A DNA stretch of 64,000 nt from Herbaspirillum sp. (GTDB lineage Bacteria; Pseudomonadota; Gammaproteobacteria; Burkholderiales; Burkholderiaceae_D): NCBI RefSeq assembly GCF_017744395.1, contig NZ_JAGIBI010000005.1:186001-250000 (forward strand), read 5' to 3'. Both the position numbers and the translations under genes were made by a program. Of this stretch, positions 32,399 through 40,671 are shown piece by piece (the first letter of the stretch is position 1; each line of letters opens with the position of its first letter). The notes beneath the pieces were generated by a model. It saw nothing but the letters and a program-made list of their open reading frames with translations, had not been told where the DNA came from and made no database searches.

Positions 32399-33148
32399 TC
32401 AGTGGTTCTTCTTGGCCAGCTTGCCGGGTTCCACGCCCAGTTGCTTGAGCTTGCGGTAGAGGTGGGTGCGTTCCAGGCCGGTGCGTTCGGCCACGCGGGT
32501 CATGCTGCCGTTCTCGCGCACCAGGTGGTATTCGAAATAGGCGCGCTCGAAGGCGTCGCGCGCTTCGCGCAGCGGCAGGTCGAACGAGATGTTGGCGGCA
32601 TTGTCGGCCACCTGGTTGTAGGGGGACGCGGCCGGGATGCCGTGGTGCAGCGGGTCGCCGCCAAGGGCGGGCGCGTAGCTGGCGATCGGGGCGATGTGGT
32701 CGGCCGCGTGCAGGCTTTCGCCGCCGCCGTTGGCGACGGCGGCCACCGGGGCTGGCCGGTAGCTGGCCGGGCGCGCCGGTTCGCGGCTGTGCGACAGGCC
32801 CTGCTGGACCGCCTTGAGCAGCTTTTGCAGCGCGATCGGTTTTTCCAGGAAGTTGAGGGCGCCGATGCGGGTGGCTTCGACCGCGGTGTCGATGGTGGCG
32901 TGGCCGGACATCATGATCACGGGCATCGTCAGCAGGCCGTCGCGTTGCCATTCCTTGAGCAGGGTGACGCCGTCGGTGTCGGGCATCCAGATATCCAGCA
33001 GCACGAGGTCGGGTACGCTGTTCTGGCGCAGTTCGCGCGCCTGCTGCGCGTTCTCGGCGGTTGCCACGACATGTCCCTCATCGCCCAGGATTTCTGAGAG
33101 CAATTCGCGGATACCCATTTCGTCATCGACGACCAGGATGTTAGCCAT
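32399..33148 (-). CDS. NtrX-like response regulator without AAA+ domain
   Basis: The product has 249 residues. The receiver domain (residues 1-120) has DDE near the N terminus, phosphoacceptor Asp in VLLDIWMPDTDG and Lys in NFLEKPIALQKLL. A linker of about 75 residues follows, then a Fis-type HTH (FEYHLVRENGSMTRVAERTG, then LERTHLYRKLKQLG). The sigma-54 AAA+ domain of classical NtrX is absent, as in many betaproteobacteria. It is encoded downstream of the NtrY-like kinase (110 bp gap) and is its probable partner in controlling nitrogen or redox/envelope-related genes. The ATG follows a purine-rich site. Confidence 0.88.
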   Translation of the reverse strand: MANILVVDDEMGIRELLSEILGDEGHVVATAENAQQARELRQNSVPDLVLLDIWMPDTDGVTLLKEWQRDGLLTMPVIMMSGHATIDTAVEATRIGALNFLEKPIALQKLLKAVQQGLSHSREPARPASYRPAPVAAVANGGGESLHAADHIAPIASYAPALGGDPLHHGIPAASPYNQVADNAANISFDLPLREARDAFERAYFEYHLVRENGSMTRVAERTGLERTHLYRKLKQLGVEPGKLAKKNH

Positions 33149-33258
33149 GTGCTGCTTTCCTCGTTGCTAGTTCATTGTTCAAGTGTCCGGTCCGGTTGCG
33201 GACGGGTTTCGGTGAACTGCCGATTCCCCGGCGACTGCATGCGCGCGAATCTTGAGTC

Positions 33259-35547
33259 TTAATTAATAGGTGCTAACTTTACCAGCAAAATTACTATTTT
33301 TGCGCCTCTGCCATCGGTGCGGTTCTGGATATCGATCCGGCCGCCGTGTTCCTCGACGATTTTCTTGACCATGGCCAGTCCCAGGCCGGTGCCTTTGGGC
33401 TTGGAGGTGACGTAGGGTTCGAAGGCGCGCGCCAGGATCTTGGGCGAGAAACCGGGGCCATTGTCCAGGATCGACAGGCGCACCGCCGGCTGGCGCGCGC
33501 CGTCGGGACCGGCGATCTCGATCTGTTCGGTGACCAGGTCGATACGCGGCGCCTGCTGCTCGTCGTCGCTTACCGCATCCTGCGCGTTTTGCAGCAGGTT
33601 ATGGATGACCTGGCGCAACTGGGTGGCGTCGCCCATGACCTTGGCCATGTCCGGCGCCAGGCGCGCATGGATGGCGTCGCGGCCGTCGCCGGACAGGTAG
33701 AGGTTGAGGATTTCCTCGATCAGCGCGTTCAGGTCCAGCGCCGCCGGCTTGGCCGGGGGCGTCCTGGCGTAGTCGCGGAAGTCGTCGACCATGCGTTTCA
33801 TGGCGGTGACCTGGTTGACGATGGTGGCGGTGCCTTTTTCCAGGATCGCCGCGTCGTTGGGCATCAGCTTGTCCGACAGGCGGTGCTGCAGCCGTTCGGC
33901 CGAGAGCTGGATCGGCGTCAGCGGGTTCTTGATCTCGTGCGCCAGGCGGCGCGCCACCTCGCCCCAGGCGATCGAGCGCTGGGCCGAGATCACGTTGCTG
34001 ATGTCGTCGAACACCACCACATAGCCCACGCCGTTTTCCACCGGCAGGTGCGAGCCGCGCGCGAACAGGGTGATCTTGTCCTGGTCCGGCTTGCCGGCGT
34101 CGCCGTGGCCGTCGCCCTCATTGAGTACGGCGCCCGGCTGGCGCGGCAGTTCGATCTGGCGCTGCCAGTGCAGGCTGTCTTGCGGCGCCTCGGTGCTTTG
34201 CTGGGCGCGCTGTTCGGAGAAGGCGCGGATGATGGCCTGGGCGAACAGCGCCTGGCTTTCGATGGTCTGCAGCGGGGTGCCGATGTCGCCCGAGAAATCG
34301 TAGCCGAGGATGCGCGGCACCGAGTCGTTGCTGCTGACGATGTTGAACTGGCCGTCCAGCACGATCACGCCGGCCGACATGTTGGCCAGCACCGATTCCA
34401 GGTAGGCCTTGGCGTTCTCCAGTTCGGCGCGGTTTTTTTCCACCGAGGTGCGCGCTTCCAGCAGCTGGCGCGTCATGGTGTTGAACGACTGCGTGAGCGT
34501 GCCCAGTTCGTCGGAGGTGCTGACGATGGGGCGCGGCGAGAGGTTGCCCTCGGCCACCGCTTTGGTGCCTTCGGCCAGCAGCAGCAGCGGCTTGGCCAGG
34601 TCGCTGGCGATCAGGAAGGCGCTGGCGATGGCGGCGAAGATGGCCAGCAGCAGCGTGAGCGTCAGGGTCACCAGGTAGATCTTGCGCAGGCCGGAGCGCG
34701 ACACCGAACGCTGCTGGTATTCGCTGTAGGCGATGCGTAGGGTCTCGGCGTTGGTCGCCAGGTAATCCGGCACCGGCTGCAGGATCTGCAGGTAGCGGGT
34801 GTCGTTCTGCAGCGAAAGGCCCTTGCTGGAGCCGGGGATCAGCACCACCACGTGCAGCCGCAGGTTGGCGTCGGAATCGGATTCGCCGCTGGGCGGGCGC
34901 GAGTCGTCGCTTTCCACCGCCGCGAAGCCGCGCGAGATGCGCGCCTGGCGCATCGCCTGGGCGCTGGGCAGCACCGGCGTGAGCGAGCCGATGGCGCCGC
35001 CGACGCTGCTGATGACCTGCCCGTTGCCGTTGACGATGGCGATCTCGCTGTTCTGGTCGCGCAGGCGGGCGAAATAGGTCACCTGTTCGGACTCGCTCAT
35101 GTCCGACAGTTCCTGCGCCATGCTGCGCGCCCGCGAGGAGAGATCGGACAAGGACGAATCGAGCGCGTTGCGGCCCAGGTTCAGGCCGGACTCCAGCGCC
35201 GCTTCCATGCGCACGTCGAACCAGGATTCGATCGAGCGCGAGACGAACTGCACCGACATCAGGTAGATCACCGCGCCCGGCAGGATGCCGATGAGCGCGA
35301 ACATCAGCACCAGCCGCGCCAGCAATTTGGAGCCGAACTTGCCGCGCCGGTAGCGCTTGTAGAGGCGGGTCAGCAGCAGCAGCACCAGGCCCAGCAGCGA
35401 GATCGCGGCCAGGCCGTTCAAAAACAGCAGCCACGGGTAGTGCTGCTCGAACAGGGCGGAGTTTTCGGAGGCCGATGCCAGCAGGAACAGCAGGATGCTG
35501 ATGACGCCCCCGCCGACCACCAGCAGATAGCGTAAGGTGCGGCTCAT
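33259..35547 (-). CDS. NtrY-like sensor histidine kinase
   Basis: A 762-residue inner-membrane kinase. Residues 1-85 hold two to three membrane helices, a periplasmic sensor region runs to about residue 300, then a helix and HAMP (LLAEGTKAVAEGNLSPRPIV). A PAS domain covers residues about 375-490 (VIVLDGQFNIVSSNDSVPRI). The HisKA motif ARRLAHEIKNPLTPIQLSAE contains the phosphorylated His, and the ATP-binding domain shows DNGPGFSPKIL and GTGLGLAMVKKIVEEHGG. The gene overlaps the DUF4390 stop by 4 bp and the ntrX-like gene follows, the typical Burkholderiales layout. Confidence 0.9.
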   Translation of the reverse strand: MSRTLRYLLVVGGGVISILLFLLASASENSALFEQHYPWLLFLNGLAAISLLGLVLLLLTRLYKRYRRGKFGSKLLARLVLMFALIGILPGAVIYLMSVQFVSRSIESWFDVRMEAALESGLNLGRNALDSSLSDLSSRARSMAQELSDMSESEQVTYFARLRDQNSEIAIVNGNGQVISSVGGAIGSLTPVLPSAQAMRQARISRGFAAVESDDSRPPSGESDSDANLRLHVVVLIPGSSKGLSLQNDTRYLQILQPVPDYLATNAETLRIAYSEYQQRSVSRSGLRKIYLVTLTLTLLLAIFAAIASAFLIASDLAKPLLLLAEGTKAVAEGNLSPRPIVSTSDELGTLTQSFNTMTRQLLEARTSVEKNRAELENAKAYLESVLANMSAGVIVLDGQFNIVSSNDSVPRILGYDFSGDIGTPLQTIESQALFAQAIIRAFSEQRAQQSTEAPQDSLHWQRQIELPRQPGAVLNEGDGHGDAGKPDQDKITLFARGSHLPVENGVGYVVVFDDISNVISAQRSIAWGEVARRLAHEIKNPLTPIQLSAERLQHRLSDKLMPNDAAILEKGTATIVNQVTAMKRMVDDFRDYARTPPAKPAALDLNALIEEILNLYLSGDGRDAIHARLAPDMAKVMGDATQLRQVIHNLLQNAQDAVSDDEQQAPRIDLVTEQIEIAGPDGARQPAVRLSILDNGPGFSPKILARAFEPYVTSKPKGTGLGLAMVKKIVEEHGGRIDIQNRTDGRGAKIVILLVKLAPIN

Positions 35548-36167
35548 TCGGGTTTGTAGGTGAATTCGATCCAGTCGGAGGACAGCCGCCAGTCGCTGTT
35601 GTTGAGCGCGTTGACCTGGAACGGCTTGGGCAACTGCGCCACGTCCAGCCGCATGCGCATGCCCACGGTATAGGCGTCGCCGGACTTGAGCGTGTTGTTG
35701 TCGGCGATGATCCAGCGCGGCGGCCGGCGGATCAGCGCCATGGCGTCTTCCAGGTTGGAGAAGCTTTGCTGCAGCTGGCCGCTGATGGCGGTGTGGTACT
35801 GGCGGGTCAGGACGTTGTACGAGATGCGCACGGTGCGCGTGGCCGAGACGCTGGTTTCGTCGAACCAGTACCAGCGGCGGCGCGTCATCTGCACTTCGGT
35901 CGTGAAATACAGCGGCACGCCGCGCGTCAGGGCGTCTTCCAGGCCGCGGTTCAGTTCGAAGGAATAGGTCGCCGACAGCCGGTAGCCTTCGTCGCTGGGT
36001 TCGATCGCGGCTTGCGCGATAGTGATCTCGGCCGCCCGGGCCGGCGCGCCGGCCGCCAGCAGCAACAGCGCCGCCAATGCGGCCAATGCCAAGCGCAGCC
36101 AGAGCCGGGGTGGGCGCTGGCTGCGTTGCGGGCTAAAGAGGGAAAGGGCCGATTGCGTCAAATTCAT
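35544..36167 (-). CDS. DUF4390 protein
   Basis: A 207-residue exported protein: an N-terminal hydrophobic signal or anchor (LWLRLALAALAALLLLAAGA) is followed by EITIAQAAIEPSDEGYRLSA, SFELNRGLEDALTRGVPLYF and the DUF4390 stretch RRWYWFDETSVSATRTVRIS. It overlaps rsmB and the ntrY-like gene by 4 bp each. The periplasmic beta-rich protein may modulate the kinase; the function is not established. Confidence 0.85.
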   Translation of the reverse strand: MNLTQSALSLFSPQRSQRPPRLWLRLALAALAALLLLAAGAPARAAEITIAQAAIEPSDEGYRLSATYSFELNRGLEDALTRGVPLYFTTEVQMTRRRWYWFDETSVSATRTVRISYNVLTRQYHTAISGQLQQSFSNLEDAMALIRRPPRWIIADNNTLKSGDAYTVGMRMRLDVAQLPKPFQVNALNNSDWRLSSDWIEFTYKPE

Positions 36168-37483
36168 GCACCAGTTTTTTGGAACAGCGCGTAAAACAGG
36201 CCGTCATGGTCGGTTTCCGCGCTGGCAGTCGGCAACAGTTGACCTGGGGCTGGCAGTCGTATGGCGTCGTTTCTTTGCGCGAAGGCAAGTGCCTGCTGCT
36301 CCGATTCCTGAGGCCACAGCGAGCAAGTTACGAGCAGCAATTTACCACCCGGCAGGAGCATCTGCCAAAGATTGTCCAAAATTTGCGCGGAAAGTGTTGC
36401 AAGCTGCGCGGTATCGGTCTTGCGGCGCAGCCAGCGGATATCGGGGTGGCGCCGCACGATGCCCGAGGCGGTACAGGGCACGTCGGCCAGGATGCGGTCG
36501 AACGGCTGGCCGTCCCACCAGTCGCCTTCGCGGGCATCGCCGGCCGTGAGCCGGGCGCGCAGGCCCAGGCGCTGCAGGTTCTCGTCGATGCGGGCCAGGC
36601 GGCGCGCATCGTGGTCCAGCGCCTGCAGGTCGATGTCGGCCAGTTCCAGCAGGTGGCCGGTCTTGCCGCCGGGGGCGGCGCAGGCGTCCAGCACGCGCAT
36701 GCCGTCGGCCACGTCCAGCAGCAGTGCGGCCAGCTGGGCGGCGGCATCCTGCACCGACGCCATGCCCTCGGCGAAACCGGGGATCTGCTGCACCGGCGCC
36801 GGCTTGTCCAGCCGCACCGCCGCCGGCCCGACCTGGCGGCCGGGCATGCCGGCCGCGGCCAGCGTGGCGAGATATTGTTCAACCGTGGCTTGACGGCGGT
36901 TCACGCGCAGCGTCAGCGGCGGCGCCTGGTTGCCGGCATGCAGGATGCGCTGCCAGTCCTCGGGATAGGCCGCCTTCAGGCGGTCGATCCACCAGGTCGG
37001 GTAGTTCCAGGTGCCGGGCGGGGTCTTGACGGCTTGTGGCATCAGGGTCGCGCGTTCGCGCAGGAAACGGCGCAGGATGGCGTTGACCACACCCTTGGCG
37101 AAACTCATGTCCGGGCTGATGGCGGCCGCCTCGACCGCCTGGTCGACCACGGTGAAGCTGTCGTAGCCGGCTTCTTCCTCATCCACCAGCAGCGCCAGCG
37201 CGCAATCGAGCAGGCCGCGCAAGGCCTCGGGCTGCGGCGGCTTGTTGGCCAGCAACGCCAGCAGGGCGTCGGTAATGCCGAGCCGGCGCATGGCGCGGTA
37301 GCTGATGTCCTGGATGGCGCCGCGCGCCGGCGGCGGGCTGCCGGCGCGGCTGAACACCTGGGCCAGCGCCTGCGGCAGCGCGCTGCCTGCGCGCACGCCG
37401 GCCACCGCCTGGGCGGCATAGGCCAGCTGGTAGGCCAGCGAATCGGCCTTGGCCGAAGGGGAAATAAGGGAAATCTGGATCAC
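36164..37483 (-). CDS. rsmB: 16S rRNA m5C967 methyltransferase RsmB
   Basis: About 439 residues. An N-terminal NusB-like RNA-binding domain (residues 10-150) precedes the methyltransferase core: MRVLDACAAPGGKTGHLLEL (SAM motif I), ILADVPCTASGIVRRHPDIR (motif IV with Cys) and LLLVTCSLWPQESEQQ (motif VI with the nucleophile Cys). It methylates C967 of 16S rRNA. A GTG start at 37483 gives the expected N terminus (VIQISLISPSAKADSLAYQL); a longer reading reaches 37609 but adds unlike sequence. Confidence 0.92.
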   Translation of the reverse strand: MIQISLISPSAKADSLAYQLAYAAQAVAGVRAGSALPQALAQVFSRAGSPPPARGAIQDISYRAMRRLGITDALLALLANKPPQPEALRGLLDCALALLVDEEEAGYDSFTVVDQAVEAAAISPDMSFAKGVVNAILRRFLRERATLMPQAVKTPPGTWNYPTWWIDRLKAAYPEDWQRILHAGNQAPPLTLRVNRRQATVEQYLATLAAAGMPGRQVGPAAVRLDKPAPVQQIPGFAEGMASVQDAAAQLAALLLDVADGMRVLDACAAPGGKTGHLLELADIDLQALDHDARRLARIDENLQRLGLRARLTAGDAREGDWWDGQPFDRILADVPCTASGIVRRHPDIRWLRRKTDTAQLATLSAQILDNLWQMLLPGGKLLLVTCSLWPQESEQQALAFAQRNDAIRLPAPGQLLPTASAETDHDGLFYALFQKTGA

Positions 37484-37603
37484 GTCAATTCTTGCTGAAA
37501 ACGGCGCGCGGGCGGGCCGCCAGTTTACCATCCGGGGCCTCGCCGACAGGAATTTGCGGGTTCGGCTAAAGTGGCGGCCATCATTGGCAAGGAAAACAAC
37601 ACC

Positions 37604-38809
37604 ATGCAAGCCACTCCCCCCGATACGACGCTACAACAGGACATCCCCCGCTGGATGGTGATATTGCTGGCCGCAGCCTGCGGCATCATCGTCGCCAACC
37701 TGTATTACGCCCAGCCGCTGATCGGCCCGATCAGCCGCGCCACCGGCATCTCGCCGGGCGCCGCCGGCCTGATCGTGACGCTCACGCAGGTCGGCTACGG
37801 CCTGGGGCTGCTGTTCATCGTACCCATGGGCGACCTGTTCGAGAACCGCAAGCTGGTGCTGATCGGATTGGCGGCGACCTGCCTTGGGCTGGCAGGCGCG
37901 GCCCTGGCGCAAAGCGCCGCGCAACTGCTGGTATCGGTGCTGGTGATCGGCCTGGCCTCGGTGGGCGCCCAGGTGCTGGTGCCTTACGCGGCCCACTTCT
38001 CGCTGCCGCATACGCGCGGGCGCGCGGTGGGCAGCGTCATGAGCGGCTTGCTGCTGGGTATCTTGCTGGCGCGTCCCTTGGCAAGCCTGGTGGCGGACCT
38101 GTTCGGGTGGCACGCCATCTTCGGCTTGTCGGCCCTGCTGGTGGCGGCGCTGGGCGTGGTGCTGTCGCGCCATTTGCCGCAGCGCCGTCCGCCTGCCGGC
38201 ATGCACTATGGCGCCTTGATGGGGTCGATGTGGGTGCTGGTGAAGACCACGCCGGTCTTGCGCCGCCGCGCCTTCTACCACGCCATGCTGTTCGCCTCGT
38301 TCAGCATGTTCTGGACCGCTTCGCCGCTGTGGCTGGCCAGTCCCGCATTCGGCCTGTCGCAAAAGGGCATCGCCCTGTTCGCCTTCGCCGGGGTGATCGG
38401 CGTGGTCGCCGCGCCGGTGGCCGGACGCCTGGCCGACCGCGGCTGGAGCCGCCCGGCCACCGGGGTGGCCCTGCTGTGCGGCTCGCTGTCTTTCCTGCTG
38501 CCGCTGCTGGCGCCGGGCGGGGGCGATGTGGCGCTGGCCTTGTTGCTGCTGGCGGCGATCCTGCTGGACTTCGCGGTGTCGGCCAACCTGGTGCTGAGCC
38601 AGCGCGCGATCTACGCGCTCGGCGGCGAGATCCGCAGCCGCCTGAACGGCCTGTTCATGGCCACCTTCTTCGCCGGCGGCGCGGCCGGCTCCGGGCTGGG
38701 CGGCTGGATCTACGCGCAGGCCGGCTGGAGCGGCGTGGCCTGGTTGGGCTTCGCTTTCCCGTGCGCGGCGCTGCTGTACTACCTTACCGAACTGCGCGGC
38801 CGGAGATAG
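37604..38809 (+). CDS. MFS transporter
   Basis: A 401-residue major facilitator superfamily protein with 12 predicted helices. The conserved loop after helix 2 is PMGDLFENRKLVLIGL (motif A-like G-D-x-x-x-x-R-K), and the fold repeats in the second half (GRLADRGWSRPATG). It starts at the ATG at 37604 with AAGGAAAA upstream; the ATG at 37571 lacks a site. It resembles the YnfM/inner-membrane proton-driven efflux group; the substrate is unknown. It is divergent from rsmB. Confidence 0.88.
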   Translation: MQATPPDTTLQQDIPRWMVILLAAACGIIVANLYYAQPLIGPISRATGISPGAAGLIVTLTQVGYGLGLLFIVPMGDLFENRKLVLIGLAATCLGLAGAALAQSAAQLLVSVLVIGLASVGAQVLVPYAAHFSLPHTRGRAVGSVMSGLLLGILLARPLASLVADLFGWHAIFGLSALLVAALGVVLSRHLPQRRPPAGMHYGALMGSMWVLVKTTPVLRRRAFYHAMLFASFSMFWTASPLWLASPAFGLSQKGIALFAFAGVIGVVAAPVAGRLADRGWSRPATGVALLCGSLSFLLPLLAPGGGDVALALLLLAAILLDFAVSANLVLSQRAIYALGGEIRSRLNGLFMATFFAGGAAGSGLGGWIYAQAGWSGVAWLGFAFPCAALLYYLTELRGRR

Positions 38810-38850
38810 GCGCGGCGGGAACAGGGGGCGGGACTCGCGCTCCCGAATGC

Positions 38851-38893
38851 AAAGCGGCTGCCGCAACAGACGATTGCGACAGCCGCTTTTTTT
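38851..38893. terminator. Bidirectional rho-independent terminator
   Basis: A long stem AAAGCGGCTG-C-CGCAA / TTGCG-A-CAGCCGCTTT with a 7-nt loop is followed by a T-run on the plus strand and preceded by A on the minus. It lies between the convergent MFS and DUF1840 genes. Confidence 0.88.
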
Positions 38894-38939
38894 GCGCCGG
38901 CGAAACCGCCGGCGCATCGTTCGGTTCAAGGCCCGAAGC

Positions 38940-39284
38940 TCAGACGCCCCACAGGATGTCGTAGTTGCCCTTCTTGGCTTCGCGCAGCATGTCCAGCAGC
39001 GGATAGGCGCGCGCCGAGAAGCTCACCGGCTCGATCTTTTCGTGGTTGTGGTCATCGGTATTGGCGTTGTGGTGGGCGTTGATGTCGCGCTCCAGCGCCT
39101 CGGCCGCTTCATGCGCCTTGCTGGCGGTGATCTGCTTTTCCAGCAGGGCGATGGCATCGCCCGACTCGGCCGCCGTGATCACGCCACGGGCGAGATCCTT
39201 GTGCAGCATGTCCAGGATGGGCTTGGCGTGCGACTCGTACATCACCACATCGGCGGCTGCCTTCGATTTGAATGTGATCAGCAT
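38940..39284 (-). CDS. DUF1840 family protein
   Basis: A 114-residue protein with DUF1840 features: MLITFKSKAAADVVMYESHA, then DMLHKDLARGVITAAESG and the C-terminal VSFSARAYPLLDMLREAKKG. The family is widespread in beta- and some gammaproteobacteria and has no assigned function. Its Asp/His-rich middle (HHNANTDDHNHEK) may bind metal. Monocistronic. The 248 bp upstream to the next gene hold no gene that I can see. Confidence 0.87.
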   Translation of the reverse strand: MLITFKSKAAADVVMYESHAKPILDMLHKDLARGVITAAESGDAIALLEKQITASKAHEAAEALERDINAHHNANTDDHNHEKIEPVSFSARAYPLLDMLREAKKGNYDILWGV

Positions 39285-39532
39285 ATTTCCTCTGAAGTCC
39301 TTGATTTGAAACGATTTTTGTCGGTATGGCCAAGCGTGCTGCCGGGGATCGCCGGACCACTGGGAAATGCGCTGCGAACCATGCCGGCATTTCTTTTATG
39401 GCGTGTCCGGAACAAGTCCTAGAATACTACCCGCCTTGGGCTTTTGTCATCAGAGCCGCGCTTCATCCGACCCAGGAAATGGGCGGTCGCCACGGCTCGC
39501 CGGGCAGGATACCCGCTGTCCCGGTCATGTTG

Positions 39533-40060
39533 TCACGTTGGTTTGAAAGAGCCGAAGAAGGTTTCGATATTCTCATCGGTGACGGCCTTTGCGTCGCCCA
39601 GGATCAGCACCTGGTAGACGCGCCGGCCTTTTGCCGCCAGCCGCGCCACCAGCCGCAGCGGCCGGCCGCGCACGGTGCCTTGCGCATCCAGGTCCAGCGT
39701 ACGCGAGAATTCCCCGGTCTTGCCCGGCAAGGCCGCCCCTTCGCGCGCCTTGCCGCCGATGTTGTTGAGCAGGGCGGCGGCCATCGCATCCAGCGCGCGC
39801 GCGGCGGCGGCATTGTCGGCCAGCTCGGCGGTGCCAACCGCGAACGTGGTGCCGTCGATTTCAGCCGCGGTCATGCTCATCTCGGCCTTGGGGCCGTCGA
39901 GGTCGACCGTGCGCGTCACGCGGGCCGGTTTGCCGGGCAGCAGCACCACGAAGTGGGCGCCGTCGTCGCTGCTTTCACGCCAGTTGTATTTGGGCGAGCA
40001 GGCGCCCAGCGCCAGCGCGGCGGCCAGGAGCGGCAGGAGAACGGTCATGCGTCGTTTGTT
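39533..40060 (-). CDS. Putative lipoprotein
   Basis: A 175-residue protein from the ATG at 40060 (MNKRRMTVLLPLLAAALALG then ACSPKY) with lipobox LGAC, so it is probably lipid-anchored. Beta-rich mature part: FVVLLPGKPARVTRTVDLDG, AEMSMTAAEIDGTTFAVGTA and VYQVLILGDAKAVTDENIET then FFGSFKPT. This pattern occurs in uncharacterised proteobacterial lipoproteins. It follows the preceding exported protein gene by 2 bp, so both are likely co-transcribed. Confidence 0.8.
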   Translation of the reverse strand, partial: NKRRMTVLLPLLAAALALGACSPKYNWRESSDDGAHFVVLLPGKPARVTRTVDLDGPKAEMSMTAAEIDGTTFAVGTAELADNAAAARALDAMAAALLNNIGGKAREGAALPGKTGEFSRTLDLDAQGTVRGRPLRLVARLAAKGRRVYQVLILGDAKAVTDENIETFFGSFKPT

Positions 40061-40062
40061 CA

Positions 40063-40491
40063 TCAGCGGCATTCGTTGATGTAGCGGGTTTCCAACTGGC
40101 CGAGCTGGCCGTAGTCGGTGCCGCCGGGTTTGAGGAAGGTGCCGCGCGAAGTCGATGCGGTGACCGGGCCGGGAATGGAGGAGGGGGCGTAATTGGTGTC
40201 GCGCCGGCCGTCGCGCAGCGGACCTTCGGGATATACGTCGTATTGCGGCGGCGGGGTGCTGCGCGCGCGTTCGATCTTCAGGCGCAACTCGCGGCAGGCG
40301 GGGCTTTCGTTGCCGCCGTTGTCCAGGCCGGGGCGCGGGCTTTCACCCGGCAACGGGGCCAGGGCCTTTTTGACGTCGGCGGAATAAGGGTTGAGGATCT
40401 TGTCGGCACTGTTCTGCCCCAGGGCGGGCAGGGCCAGCAGTGAGACGGCAAGCAGCGCGCCGGCGTACTGTGCGATGTGGGATCTGCGCAT
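40063..40491 (-). CDS. Exported hypothetical protein
   Basis: The product has 142 residues from the ATG at 40491 (MRRSHIAQYAGALLAVSLLA then LPALGQNS), a signal peptide. The rest is polar and low in hydrophobic segments: ESPACRELRLKIERARSTPP, a Pro-rich stretch and GQLGQLETRYINECR at the end, with two Cys that could pair. Betaproteobacterial proteins of similar pattern exist but I cannot name a family. It forms a two-gene operon with the lipoprotein gene. Confidence 0.72.
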   Translation of the reverse strand: MRRSHIAQYAGALLAVSLLALPALGQNSADKILNPYSADVKKALAPLPGESPRPGLDNGGNESPACRELRLKIERARSTPPPQYDVYPEGPLRDGRRDTNYAPSSIPGPVTASTSRGTFLKPGGTDYGQLGQLETRYINECR

Positions 40492-40671
40492 GGTTGGACA
40501 TGGATGATGGCCGTGGAGCCGGAACGCAGGATCATAGCAAAACTTCATCGTTTCCCGGCCCGGCGCCGGCGGAGATGGCATCGCCCTAAAAAATCGGATT
40601 TTGTCTGACGATAATTAGTCGATTCTTGCGGTATAAGAAACGATTGCACTTACTTAATAAGGGAGTTCGAC

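Noticed and set aside
32120-33097. 325-codon plus-strand frame opposite the NtrX-like gene
   Set aside because: Shadow of the regulator; no domain visible.
33346-34740. Long plus-strand frame opposite the NtrY-like gene
   Set aside because: Shadow frame: Gly/Arg/Val-rich with no recognisable motif.
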